64,000 bases of DNA from Lateolabrax maculatus (Eukaryota > Chordata > Actinopteri > Acropomatiformes > Lateolabracidae): positions 5,593,501-5,657,500 of the forward strand of contig CM062200.1 of assembly GCA_031216445.1 (NCBI GenBank), given 5' to 3'. Both the position numbers and the translations under genes were made by a program. The stretch's first letter is position 1. Each line of letters starts with the position of its first letter. The notes beneath the pieces were generated by a model that saw only the letters and a list, made by a program, of their open reading frames with translations, did no database searches and had not been told where the DNA came from. Below, piece by piece: positions 10,340 to 25,100 of the stretch.

Positions 10340-13300
10340 GAGATAATCATATCCCTAACACTCCCTGCTGTTCTGCAGGATATTAACTCTTCCCTGTAAG
10401 CCCACTTCCCTGCTGATACAGCACTCACTGAACTGGACCGATGCCAGTTGCATGGTTCACACACAGCGTGCCAGTGAGACAGAAATAAATACAAAAATAA
10501 ATAAATAAAACAGAGGAAAGTGTAAGAGTGTATGTGCAGGCATGGGTTGTGCATTATGTCATGTAAGGTTTGTAATCAGTTCCCACCGTCTCCGAGGAAC
10601 TGCAGCAGCGCCAGGTCAATAGGCCGTTTCCAGCGGGAGTCCTTTTGCAGAGCAATACCGTATCCTGTGGTGGCAAACACTTTCCCGCTGCCGATGGTCA
10701 CCAGCTTGCAGCCTTCATCCTTCCCGGCCATGTAGTTCAAAACAGCAGCATCGTAGATGAAGGCGTCCAGCTTCCTGCATGCAAAGATTAATAGATTAAT
10801 CTTCATCTGGGAGAATGTTCAGCTCTTACAAAGTTCTTACATACATACTCCATACATAATTCTTTATTTATAGCTATGCATTTCTGTCTTAAAGGATCTT
10901 ACAGTATCAGTGGTTTTACATGTTTTAGCCCATTAAATACAAATGGTGCATACTTTACATCGCTGTTGACCACTTTCGAAAGCATACCATAGGTTATTAG
11001 ATTTTTCCTACAGTGCAGGCTGCTATTGCTTTCAGTTCATTTGAGACACAGCTTGCTAACATGCTCACAATGACAATGTTAAGCAAGTAATGTTGAACCA
11101 TGTTCACTGTCTTAGTTTAGGATGTTTGCTCACATGGCTAAACATGTCGATTTAGCAGTAAATACAAAAAACAACTAAGGCTGATGGAAAAGTCATTAGT
11201 TAGTTCCAGGCATTAGTAAGCCACCAGTGTGACAAAAATTAAAGGTCACAAAATGTTCCAGTCCTGTTTCAGGTCTCTGAAGGTAAATTTTCCTTCCAAA
11301 CGGGAACAAGGAAATGAATCAATGAATCAAAAGTATTCACAATTTGTGGTTAATGGGTTCATAATGTTAAAAATCACTCCATGTGTTTCGAGCTTAGTCT
11401 TTGTGAAGAAACACAAATTATTCAGATTATTCACAAATAGGTGCTACAACACACAGATCTCTCCCAAATTATGTCTCATGTCTTCACTCACAGGAGGATC
11501 TGTTAATCTTGTAACTAATCGTGTAATATAGTTCAAATAAAACTGTAAAACTGTACCCGGTTTTGAGGCTTTCTAGAGCTTCTTCCACACCCTTCTGGTT
11601 GTATTTCGTCATGTGTGTGTGCATGTCGGGGTAGTTGCTGCGGATGTTCCTCTCCGTGCTCCCGTTTGGGACCGTCCCGAAGCGGAAAGGAGGGTAATGC
11701 TCATGTGGTTTCTGGAACTGCAGGGAGACGGGATGAGAGGAAAGGGAAAAGGGGGAGAAGATATGAGAGATGAGGAGAGGGACACAAGAGAATAGAGGAA
11801 AGTAAGAGGAGAAAGGGGAAGGAGAAGGGAGGAGAGGAGAAGGTAGTAAGTAGAAAATGGAGGGAGGAGAGACTGAAGGGAGTGAGAGCAGAATAGGGGA
11901 GGATGGGAGAGAGAAGGAGTCGACAGAAAGTGGAAAGAGCAAAGAAGAAAGAAGAAAGAGGTGAAAGAGAAGGGGACATGGGAGGGAGAAGAAAAACAAG
12001 GGGGAAGAAAGGGGAAAGAAAGAAGAAAGTAAAGATATGAATGGGAGGAGAAGAGGGGAAGATGATAGAGAGGGGAGAGTTGGGTAAGACAGAAAGGGGG
12101 AGGAATGAGAGGAGAATAAGGAAATGGACGGCAGGAAGAAAGAACAAAGGAAAGAGTAAAAAGGAGAGGAGAGGAAAGGCAATAACGAAAGAGGAGAGGA
12201 GAAGGTAAAAGTAAAGGATCAAGGAACAAAAGAATACAAATAATTGTGAAAAGAGGAGAAAAAGGGGACCAGAATGAAGAAATGGGGTTGAAAGGAGTAA
12301 AGAGGACGAGGGACTACTCAGTTAAATGAAATCCATTTGAGAGTCATTCCATTTTTTCCAAGAACGACTTCATCAGCAGCCAAACTCAACTCTGTGTAAA
12401 TGGACAGGATACCATTCCACTCACCTCAATTTGATTAAATCTGATATCAGTCAACACACATCTGTTTGAATCATTTCACTGCCCACAGATGATCCTAATC
12501 CAGTTCAATCTGAGCCCGATCGAAGTTCACATTTCACGAGCTGACGTATTAATGCAGGATGAAGCAGAAATACGTCTGTTAGAGCTCAATTAGACTGTAA
12601 ACAGGAAAGATCTATTCATCTTGGTTACGGCATTGACCTTTTGAGCCGAGCGCAAATGAATGGGCCAATCAAAATGTGAGTGTGTGAGTGGGTGTGAGTT
12701 TGTGTGTTAATATAATAGCTCTTCAGCTGCAACTGCAATGGATTCAGTCGAGATGCTACATGTCTTTTTTTTTTTCCATAATCAGCTATTCGAACAAAAG
12801 CCCATGTAACTGAGAGAACATTAGAAATTAAAAGATAGGTTCACATTTTGTCAAGTCTATCTTAATATAATACTTACACATCTATATGTGCATTGAACAC
12901 ATTGTTAGTTGCTGTAACTGTTCCTCCTGTACATACAGGCGACAAAGAGATTCCTTCCAAATTTCTATGTAAGTGATGCGCAACAAAACTGCAAAACTGC
13001 AGTTGAAGCGCATATGAGGGTTCAGCAGTTTGAGCTATTCAAATTAAGTGGGTATCTTCCAAATTTACAGTCTTTTTGGTACCCAATTCCTGCTATGTGT
13101 TACTATCCCACTGCCACGGTACACCAAGAAAACACAGAATAATTTCATACTACAAAGAACTTAAATAACACCTTTTTCTCCAGGCCCAGCAGTGCCTCCT
13201 TCTCCAGTAAACTCAAGAACATTAATATTAGTAAAAACACATAGCAACTCTCCAAAAGTCATTCATTAAGCCAGTAATCACTTTTTAACATTGCATCTTG

Positions 13301-16300
13301 GTACAACTTTCTCTCTATTAGAAACAAACCGCAAACTTTCTCAGATCATCAACCATGTACCAAGTAAAGTAACAAGCATCACTCAGTCCAAACTATCAGA
13401 TCTCTATACCACGTCAGTTAGATGGACAATACCCAACTCCTCCAATCAGGTCACCAATATTTAAAAAAAATCCTCTGGTCAGGACAAACACTCTGAAAAA
13501 ATTATTAATTCCAACTGCTGAGACTACACTCAGCTGCGTTATTAACTGGTAACTGAATTACTGTATAGGAAAACTGGTCTAACACCTGCACACAAGTAAG
13601 GACACATGGCAAAGTGCCCAACGATTCTACATTTTACTCCTGTTTGAGTAATGCTGTTTGAGGAGCTCTTTTTAAATAAAACAATATATGTGTGACCCGT
13701 TTTTTAAGATTTACCTCTTCTGTATAGAGGCAAATGAGCTTGAGAAAAAGGTCTTCACAGGTCCACTTGGTTCCTAGTAACTGCGACTCAACCTAGGACC
13801 CACGTTGTAAATTATATTCAGGTAGTTTCCTGTTGTATTGCGGTGGATCTTGGATCCGTGTCAGTGTATCTAATCTAAGCTATCAGCTCTGATCACACGG
13901 TTAACAATAATTATCACAGGAGGAAAAACATGTTTTTTGAGGTGAGAGGGGACGGAGAGTGTGAACTGTGAGGTTCAGGAAAAACAATGTGACATGTTAT
14001 TTTATGGGTACATATTTTCTTAATAATTTCCACCAAGTTTTCAGAAAAGTACTATGTAATTTGATACTAATTAGAGAAAAATAGAGATGGCACTCTTCCA
14101 ATTAATTAATGCCACTTAACAGCTACAGTTTAATTATAGGGGATAATAATAATTATACATTATACAATAATAACATTGACATTTAACAACACTGATGTAA
14201 ATGTGCCGGGCGGAACCTGTAGTCCCGACACAAAAATGTGAAATTTGATATAATAGTACACAAAAGCATTACCAAAATGAGATGCTGCTCATTAATTGGT
14301 GGCACATTATGTTTGGCTTTCTCTCTTTATTTGGGTCTGTTTAGGTCAACTGCATTTTGAAACAGGTTTGATAATCCTTGGGTCTGTTCAGATCAGATTC
14401 TGAATATCCTCAGGTCCCTTAAAGATCGAGTCAATGCTTTGATTTAAGCTCGTCAGGTTTCGGTAGGTTTTCCACAATTCTGTTTTGGATCAAGATGTAG
14501 ACAGATAGGGACATTGAAAAGTATTGAGAGACGGACTAACACGGCAGCATTTATTGACAATAAAAAAAATATAGAATAACACTTGGCTTATCCTAAACCT
14601 GCGAGATGTGAACCCAGCCAACCTGCGGCCTAAACCTGCCTAATCCTCTGTCGTGTAGGATCTCCGAATGAAGGGGCAGCTGAGGTTGTGTTGTGCAGGG
14701 TAATTTATATTGGTCCTTTGTGCTGTGGGACATAATGCATCTGCATAAAGTTAATATAGTCAGTTAATTCAACCATAGATCACTGAGGTGGCTGTGCTGA
14801 TCCCTGCCGGGGAGTTGTTTTCGCTATCTGTGAAGAATGAAATGCCTTCTTGAAAAGCTCCTCTGAGACCCTGTGTCCAGGTTGAGTGTGTGTGTATGTG
14901 TGTGTGTGTGTGTGTGTCAGTAGTAGAGAAAGTGCGTGGGCGCTGTTTTTCTTCTGTGGCTTGACTGTTTTTAATCGTTTGACATTTGGCGATCTTGTTT
15001 TAACAGTGTGAGTGAGACGAGAGATGGCGACGGCACAGGGGGAATATTGATGGACAGACCAAAATACTGACAGGACAAGTCGAGACTCAGACACCATCTG
15101 TATTGACAGAAGGCAGTAATTGATTAGTCATTCATGCCACTGGGCTCCCCACTGATAGCAAAAGGACAGAGACGTTCACAACAAAGTCCGTTACTTGGCT
15201 TATTCTTGAAGGCTTTCTGCGAGTCTTTTGTCTCTCTTCCGTTCATGGTTTATTAGTCGATGCAGATTGATGAACAGAGAGAGGAGGAGATGAAGTGGCA
15301 TGAGCTGAAACACAAAGACGTGGTTGACTCCATATCTCACGGCTCCACAAAAACAGCCTGCTTTCTGTATGTCTAAGTGGACTTTCAATAACTGTCCCGC
15401 CTCATAATTACTCTGAGGTTATTATTCCAAGTGAAACTGTTGTTTATTCTGTCTCTTACCTTCTTGTCAGAGAGCCCGGACACTGTGTCGATATATTGTT
15501 CCTGGATCATGAAGGCAGCCAGGTTGGCAGTGTAAGAGGCCAGGAAGATGACAGCAAAGAAGGCCCAGACCAGGACCATGATCTTACTGGTTGTTCCTTT
15601 AGGGTTTTCAATGGGGACCGAGTTGTTGAAGACAATGCCCCACAACAGCCACACTGACTTCCCAATGGTGAACGTGGGACCACCAGAAGCTGAGGAAACA
15701 GAGAGAGGAGAGGGTCCTTTTCACGTAACAACGTCCTGTTTCCAACATGGAGACATCTCTATCCCGAATATCCCGAAAAGAAGGGGCTCCATTTAGGAAT
15801 TTCTCTAAAGGATTAGGTCATCCCAAATCCAAGAATCCTGTCCACAAATGATACTGGTGTGCTGAATGGGTGAGTCTTAAGATACACCCAAGAAACAAAC
15901 ACTTATACTCTTAAAGAGAAATAAGGGTTTAAAGTTTTCATCAACAGGTTTTTTGGGATCACTGAGAATTCAGCCTCCACCCCAATAGAAAAAAGGTGAA
16001 TGGAATTATGTTTGTGGTGCTCAAAGCATTAAAACATTACATTTAAACATCTCTTCTCCAGCCCCTCCTGTGAACAGTTTGTAATTCCTCTCCAGAACAA
16101 CACATACAAGTGTTTTTTTTAATCTAACACCACTATTGGCAGGACAAGAGATGTCAGTGTTTTCTCATCTAACACAGCTGTGTTGAAGGTTTGGTTGGGT
16201 TTCGGGAAGGGAACGATCACTGTCATGGTGGGAAGAAAAAAAAAAAAAACAATGTTGACTGTCAGCAGGAAACCTGTGTCAAAGTCGGAGGTTTTTTATC

Positions 16301-19300
16301 CAACTATCCAAGATATGTCTACTGTTCACCGAGTAGGCATTCATGGGCCATCTCATGCCCTTCTGCAAACTTCCAAACAACAGAACAATTTCACAGCCTC
16401 AGCCCGTCTCCATCGCTCTCTGCCACCGTTGCTCATGTGCAGCAACGGAGGGTGCCACCGCCATCAATCACACTTCGATTAGCGCAGCGACGAATGCTAA
16501 TTAAAACAGGAAAATGACCTTTCGGACCTGGAGACGAGGCACGCTCTGTCAGCGCTGCATTCTGGGATTGATTAGCCCTCTCCCCAAAATCCTGTTGAGG
16601 AACTCTTAACGTGACAGAACGTGCAGACAGGGCTGGATTGTGAAGTGCTTTGTAAGATGCATATTAAGTCAATTTCATGGGTCTTTTTTTTCTATTTCAC
16701 AGCTTCTGGCTATTTTTTGATGAAGTATATATAAATAACTAAATGCATTCTTGCCATATTACACTGAGAAAACAGCAGACTTGCAAAATATATGAGATTA
16801 ACAAAATATGAAAGGAATCTATGGGACAAATGTGGACTTTACTGGAGTTTTTCTCCTACCTACCTTTGTAGTGATACTGCAGTAGTGATCATTCACTCCT
16901 CTATCACTGTACTCAAGAGGAATAAAATCTACCAATAAAAGTGAAACAAAGAGGTTTATAACTCACATTTGGCGCTGACCAGACTGCGGTTGTAGCCGAC
17001 TGGACTGAAGTATTCAAACACAAAAACTGTCACCGCTACCACGGTCAGGCACATCACAAACATCATGACCCAAACTGCTGGGCTGTAGGGCTCTGAAAGG
17101 AGGAGGAAAAGCAGAAAGGAACAAACAACAAACATACAGGATTAAAGTAAGTCTCTTTTGTACTTCCTGCTTCTAAACCACAGGCTGTGAGGGGGGTCAC
17201 CATATGTGGTAGGTGGATAGCAGGAAGGACCGACTGAGGAGAAATTGAGCAGACAGAAATACACAGTTCAGGATTTTGTGCTGAATTTTGTTGTTTGGGG
17301 TTTGGGAAAGGGATTTAGGTGTGTGTGCGGTACGTAAGGGGATTTAGTTGTAGGCTACAGTTATCGGCGGGATAAAAGCTTAATGAGAAGTTTCCTGAAG
17401 CGTCTGCAGACACAGAACTTGTTTAAGTAGGCCATGCTAGGAGACAGTGGTGAGAAAGAAGGTGGCAGCAACATGGCTGACACGTACTGTACATCAAACT
17501 GCAGGATAATGGATGTTATGACCAGTTTGAACCAGCAAAATCAAATCGAAATGGATGTAGAGGAAGAAGTCATTTTTCCTACCAAGAAAGGCAGATGGGG
17601 AAACTGTCCCGTTGCTGCGGGCTACCATGACGCTGATGCCTGTCTCAACAAACGGCACGGAGAAGTCAATGATTTCTGAACGCTCCTCGTTGATAGTGAG
17701 AGAGCCAATGGCCATGTCAGCTCGTCTATACACAACCTGAAGAAAGACAAGAGACAGAAGATACATTAAAGCACTCTAAAGGCACAGTGAGGCATTGACA
17801 GTGGTCAGCTGTGTAAAAAAACATGTTTCCCTGTCTTCGTTCTGTATTTGTACCAAACTATTTTTGGTTACTGTATAATTCTGTAAAATAGACCTGAGAG
17901 GGTGTATTTTATCACAACAAAACCTGCTTCCCAGTGTCCCAAAGGACAGGCAGCCACGCTTTTCTTTGCTGAAAAGAGAGCAAATTCTGAATTTCATGAG
18001 CAATCCTTTTTGAACATGGAAACCACAATGCAGTAAACACTTTGCGCTCTACAGTAAGGCATGACTCTAATAAAGGCTGTCTGCAGAGATATGAAAAAAA
18101 TGTTGTCTCATCATCTGAGCATCCGGAGAGAAAGAATGCTGCATCTCAGGAGTGCTCATATCCAAGCTCGCTTTTCTGAAAAGCAGGAATTTTGCAGCGA
18201 GAAATCTGTTTTTATAAATGTAACACACACACACACACTTACATACGCAGAGCAAAGCGCCTGCAGGCACAGAAACACAAGCAAGAAGGCTCTCATGAGG
18301 AACACCTGTTCAGGGCGTTTTACTTTCAGATGCAGCTGTGTTTGATGTGGCTTGTTGTGTGAAAGAGAACCGTGTATTAGCATGCAGCTGTATGCATGGC
18401 CTCACACCACTGACCTACATAAAACCCATCAAAGAAACTCTCGGCCATGCAGTGGTAGTGCCACTGTGCATCATTACTACCATCAGCTACCATGTATCCT
18501 ACTCTACGGCTTTGAGGTACTTACACCACTACATCTGTGTGACAGCTGTACAAATTACTTAATATTTTAAAACGTGAGATTGGCTGATAAAATATGACAA
18601 AACCATGATGTATGACTAAAATGTTTGGCTTTTCAACAGAAATGCAGCCTGTTTCAGCTTCATCATTGATGAACCCACAGATAATTATCCCCCAACTCTG
18701 TGCTTCCTCTCAGCCTTACAGAGCGTTATAGCATCTTTAAGCTCATTGTTTTGTTTTTACAGTTTGTTGTGGTTTCGGTTCACTCTCACCACTCTCGTCA
18801 ACCTCATTTCTAACTGCAAACCCACTAAACGCTACCTGCCGAGCACTGAACAATATACAGATGAAGTTAACGACTAACTTGTGAACACATTGGAGTATTT
18901 AGCTGCTGCAGAGACTATTTCCCTCAGGAGTTGGTGGAGACCAAAACAGAGTTAAAAGGGAGTGAAAATCGGCGTATTTGTCAGGTAGCAAGAAACATGA
19001 CTCCAAATGAGTGATAACACGTTTGGCAAAAAAAAAAAAACAATCCACTTAATGCACTTACTTTGTTGAGTGACTTTGTACTTTGACTTCATAATGTTAA
19101 ATTTGGGGCTACAGTAGGTATATCTTAAAAAGTTATTCTTTCCCTTTTTTCAAAACTTTTTAAAACTATTTTGGTTAAATAAACTGAACAGATACATAAA
19201 GAATGTATGCAGTGTTACTAAACCTGTGGGTCACTTCACTGCTGCTTTTGGTTATATCTAGCATGCCACACACAAATAACTTACCTTTAATGTAATCAGG

Positions 19301-20281
19301 GCATGCCATAGCCCAAAGCTACATTTACTTTCATTAGATCTGCGGATGAACACTTTAAAACACCATGCTCTAATAACAGTCTGTAGGTGGCCACTAGGCG
19401 ACTGGATACAGCTACACCAGCTGCTGCAGTCAGGGATTTATCCTTCTTTAAATAACTCAGTCCTCAGTCTCACCTCCCCAATCATGCCGTTCCAAGTCCC
19501 ACGGACCAGCTTGCCGTGTTTCCCGTTGGTGACCAGGTAGAGGTCATAGGAGAACTTGATGGTGCGGGACAGCTTCTTCAGGATGTCTATGCAGAAGCCC
19601 TTACAGCACAGTTTTGTGTAGGACTCTGACTGGCCGGTAAAACTGTAAGAAGGATGAGAAACAGCAGCATCACACGTACAGTTTTGCTTTTAACATCTTG
19701 TGATCAAAAAGCCTCTCTGGTAACTGGGCCTGTTATCTTTAGATTCGATGACTGTTTGTTTTCATGGGCTCTCACGCTCACAGCGAACATCGTCTAGGCC
19801 AGCAAAGTGAAGGGCAGGCGGTGGCTGGTTCATTAGCTAAAATCAATGTCTGTTAACAGGGTGTCTTTCAAGATGGAGACGGAGGAGACGCCCTTAAAAG
19901 TTGCAAACACGCACACACACACACACACACACACAGAAGCAGCGGGACAGAGCCCACAGTGGATGGTTGAGTGACTGTGATGGCATCTAATCAAAGGCCA
20001 TTAAGGTGTGTAGCATGTGAGGGACACTCACTTCCTCTCTGTGCCCTCGCTACTTAATGGGGTGTAGAAGAAAAGAACAGAAGGACAGGAAATGGAGAAA
20101 AAAGAGGGGAAAATAATAGAATAAAAAATAACAAGGGAGGAGGACAATGAAAGTTAAAAGCAGACAGACTGAAAATGAAGTCGACAATCTTCCCGAAATA
20201 AAACCTTCTTTTTTTCACATTTTCATCAATCCAGCTGTGAAGTGGAGGCCTAAAATCTACGAGGGCTGAATCACGTTGTGT

Positions 20282-20319
<38 letters not shown>

Positions 20320-22068
20320 TTGTGATTGAGATAACCTCAGCATGTAAATTAGCCAGCATAAGAGCTGAAGAGTGATTAAAAAAAAGAGCATGTGAGCGAA
20401 TAAATGAGCAAGACAGTGAATGAAAAGAAGTCAAGCGAGTGATTAACATTCAAGTTGATTATTTTCAACAGCATAAGAGTTCATTTTAGGCCCATTTTAA
20501 GTGTTTTTGAAAGGCTTGCTTCTTTCACAGGAGTCAATAGCTCCGACAAACGCAGCGTTAATTAACTGCTGCAGGAGCCAGCCACCTGTCGTTATTATAC
20601 ACACTCCACTAACAGTGCACTCACACACACAAACACACTCAAATTGTGCCATCGCTCTCTCAGCCACACACAAACAAACACAGGCACGCATATAGTACAG
20701 TATCCTTTGAGGATTACAGCAGCAGTTGTGTTGTGCAGTGTGCTCTTCACAAAATGCCCAGAAACTAGTGCAGCGTGGAGGGAAGCACCATGAGGGAGTT
20801 AGACCAGAGAGAGAGAGAGAGAGGGGGGATTCTCAGGTGAACACTAGACAAGAAACAACCAGACGAGGCCTGACAGGGCTGCGGCTTCAGTTTGCAGGGA
20901 AAGGAGGGCAAGAGCAAAGGAGGACAGATGGAGGAGGAGGAAGAGGAGGAGGAGGATATTGGAAATTACCACCACTGTGATCGTGTAAGAATGATTAGGA
21001 AAGCACTGGAAAGTTAATGTCTTACAGTCATTACGATACATTTGCAGCCAACACACTATGCTTAACTTATATACCAACAATCCGGACCCGAAGATACGCT
21101 ACATTGCATGGCCAAAAGTGTGTGGACACCCACATACCTCGCTGGCTCTGTGGAGGCCAGTCATGTTCTTCAACCGCAAACTGAGAAAAACATTTCTTAA
21201 TGGAGCGTACTTTGTGAATCTATCTTAATTAAACCAAAGGGGAAGTAACACAAAGAACCCCAGACCAAAACCACACAAAGGTGCAAGCAGTGCCCTAACA
21301 GTAACCCTAACATTTAATATTTTGCTTTTTTAACCTTAACCACAATCTCTTCATAACATTAACCAATTGTTATAGTTCCCTAACCGTAACCAAACCCTAA
21401 CCAAAGGTTACTCGCCACAACCACAAAAATTTTGAGGCGCTGGGGTCAGCAAATGTTTGGCTTTTTTGCTGGATAAATTACTTAAACAATTAATTGATGA
21501 TCAAATTTCTTATTAATTCATTTTCAAATCTGCTTTATATTTACAGTAGTAGCATCTAGTCACTGCATGTCGCATGTCGTGCTACACCATACTCATCATC
21601 ATCGTCACATAGCCAAGACTGTTAAAGTAGAATTCTTGCTCTTAATCAGGGCAGAGAGGTAGGCTCAGCTTTCTGGCAAAAGAAGCCATCATCTGTCCAA
21701 AGAAAGGATTTTTAATGAGCAAGACAAAAAGTTTTAATCATGCTAAACATCTGCTCTGCAGGGAAGCTGCTCCGGCCACACAGCGAGATTAGCAGCAGTC
21801 TTCTCCCCCTCTCTCTTTCCTCTTTCCGTTTGTTGGTTACCGTCCAAATGGGACATGCCAGCCAGAGAGAAATGGTGAAAGAGAAACAGAAAGAGGGTAG
21901 GATGGGATAACACTGTCCCATGCTATGACAGATGTCCCCATGTTGGACAGATAAATCTTCTTTACTGGCAATCAATGTGCCATCGCGCCTAACAACAGCC
22001 GCTACATATCTCTCTCTATAATTAATGTGCCAGCCATGGTCAGCTCTGCAATCTGCATAACTGATACA

Positions 22069-22105
<37 letters not shown>

Positions 22106-25100
22106 AGATACATGTGGAGTCACTTGAGTGAACTTGAACATGGTTTTTATAGGCTGAATTGTTTGTTTTCTGTTTTTTGCGTTATGAAAAGGTGATCAAT
22201 CTGTGCCATTAAACATAGCATAAATGTGTTATAATTCATCACAGGTTATGGTGGTACATGTGAGGCTTTGTGGGTAAAATATATCATACAGACGATAGCA
22301 TCACATTCTCCATCAACACTTAAATAATTTAAACTTTCTTGCAGAGAGTTAGATGAGACGATTGATACCATTTTAGTATATGTCCGTTAAATATGAAGCT
22401 GTAGCCAGCAGCTGGTTAGTTTAACTTAGAGTAAAGACTGGAAACATGGGGAAACAGCCAGCGGGGGGAGAGGCAATATAATCACACACCTGTTGCATCT
22501 GTCCAACACAGGACCAGACCAAAATGGGGACTGCAGGATGCAGAAAGTGCATAATCTGTAAGAAAAATACCCCATTCTGGTGCAAGACATGCCAGGTGCC
22601 CCTGTGTGTGACTGTGGAAACAAGCTGCCATGATTCATATCATGTTTAGGTATATGCATTGGCAGGGAGAGAAAAGACAATTCCTGGCAGAAAAACACCC
22701 ATGTACACTGCCAAAAGAATGGGCATAACTCATAAACAGAAGAAACGAGAAGCTTCAAATCACTTCAAGCACAATCCAAGGAAATGTGTGCAATTTACTA
22801 GGTTGAGTTTTTGTTTTGATATTATGGTTTACAGTGCTGTTGTGAATAAAATAACTAAATTCAAGGTCTGTTTTAATGTTTTTTTGTTTGTTTTTCATGT
22901 TTTATGGGTTGATATCCCCTATTATAGTGTATAGAAGTCTACATTTTGAATCTCCATAAAAAATGTGGCAATTAAAGGAGCTTAAGATGCATGAAGATTG
23001 CATTTTGCCACTGGATTTATTTGTTGTGTATTTTTTTTGTTTAACAATGTGAAGCAGCAGCCAAATGTTGTAAAATTGTAAAATTTAGATTTGTCCTTGT
23101 ATACATAATACAAAGGGAGGCACACTATTCACTATACAATTTCTAAATGAAGCCAGATTGAAGCAGTTTGAAAAAAGTGATTGTGGCCCTCATTTTCCAA
23201 TATAATGAAATATTTGTGTGGACGTGTCACTGTAACACAAATTTGTCTCTAAAAAACAAATACACTAAAAAATCAGGAGGATCATTCTGTGGCAATTGGA
23301 GCTGGCTGTACAACTGGTGTTGGTTCTACTCTTGGGTAAACTCCCTGGTGAACGTAAACAACATAGCAACATGAATAAATTGTAACATAATCAATAACAG
23401 GCAGAGAGAAAATCTCCCAGTAAGAATTAAGTTAGAAATAACAAACCTCAAAGGTGCACAGAGGAGTCAACAGCAACATACAGGACTTAGTATCCTGCCA
23501 AAGCTTTAGTAATGTAAAGTTTTGTCTTGTTATGCTGGAACAATATGTGTGTCCTCTCACAATCACACATGATGAATAGATCCTTGGAAGGAGCACTTAT
23601 CTCCTCTTGTGCTGCATGTTCACATACCAGAAAATAGCTGAATATTTGGTTTCTGGGCTATTAAACCTTAAAGTCTATGTTCCAAACTAATCAAATCAAA
23701 TCAGTTGAAGAGAGACCTTGTCCACAGAAAATGCAGCACAAAAGCTTTTAGTAACCAAGTCTGGTCTCAATAAATGTCTCAAAAATGAAATATGATTACA
23801 CATCCTAAAGAAAACCATAAAAAGCTTTGTAATCAATAATTAGCCTTTTTTTTTATTGAAAGATGACGAACATAGAAAACCACTTGAAATAAGTAAGTTG
23901 TTATCATTCATCAACAAATACACAAATATTTCTGTGATCAGAAACATATGTGCCACTTTTGATTCATTATTCCAACATTAAGGAAGAATAAAAGTCTCAG
24001 ATTTATCTTGCAATGAAATGACTTTCAAATGCAGACAAACAACAACATCCTGCAGTGTTACTGGGCACTACATATCATAATTATATTTATAATTTATTCA
24101 TGAAAAAGCATTAATTATAATATTCTGGCTTCTGTTCCACTAGCTTTTGTAACTCGATGTAATCCCTCATTGAGCAGTTTTGAAAACACAGAAAAGACTG
24201 TGATTGAACTGAGATTAAAACCTTTGTGATTTCACCTAAATTAATAAATTATTACTTTGTGAGCATACAAAAAAATGAAAATATACCAGCACAGCAGCAC
24301 AGGAACTTACGTCATCGTAACTTGGTTTGGTCCGTATCCATAAAATTCTTCTAAAGTCATATTTGCTTAGTTTTTAGCTGTAATCTTTGCTGTCTAAAAT
24401 ATTATCTACCCCAGTCTTTCCTCTTGTCCTGCTGTTATTACAGACATTTCTGAATTCTGTGATGAAAACAGAAATATTGAATCATTTCTAATTAATAATT
24501 TATTTATTTATTTAAATACTGTCCTTACGTAGACATACGAGTGAACCACACAATATGCTGTTGAGTAAGATTATGTACCAAGGTTGGGTTTTCTGTAATT
24601 TTGAATGAGCTTTTTTTCAGAACCTGATCTGAAACAAGGAGACAATTCACATCTGAAACCAAACACCGGCGATCTCCATGACAGGCTGCGGAAAAAATGG
24701 GCGTTGAGTTAAGATTTTTTTGTTCCCAATTGTTTTAATGTGTTTTTCCAAATTGCTCCAGTGGTCGAACATTCCTGTGTGGAATCAATAAAGCTAAGCA
24801 GACAAAGGGGCTATTCTTAAAACAAATTGTAATTACATCTTTGACCGTCTTTTACTTCTAACGTCTATGGTTGTTTGCACATAATGAAGACATTGTGTAT
24901 TCCGGGACGAGGTAGGCAGTCAGAGGTAATAGCTGTTTAATGGCTGTTTTCTGCCATGCTGCGATCTGTGTTTGACACTGGAGGTGTGTTTTTAAAGTGC
25001 TTAGACACTCAGCACACATAATTACGCTGTGTTTAATGAAGTGAGGAGGTTTGCAGTGTCTACTCAGAACTAAACTGGGGCAGAGAAACAGAGAGGGAGG

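Larger units (their letters stand above)
9229..10586 (-). other. grin2c: grin2c intron 13 (1.36 kb)
   Basis: Contains a (GT)14 tract at 10308-10335 and a 38-nt hairpin at 9952-9989. No gene. Confidence 0.75.
11718..15459 (-). other. grin2c: grin2c intron 11 (3.7 kb)
   Basis: Contains a TG tract (14886-14917) and, next to exon 12, a long polypurine run on the plus strand (listed). The rest is AT-rich with no gene seen. Confidence 0.75.

Noticed and set aside
11484..12229. Three long overlapping minus-strand open frames
   Set aside because: Only the exon 12 part is real; the remainder is the polypyrimidine tract read in three frames.
21295..21420. CCTAACC-like words suggesting an interstitial telomeric repeat
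   Set aside because: Words are scattered and irregular; there is no (TTAGGG)n array.
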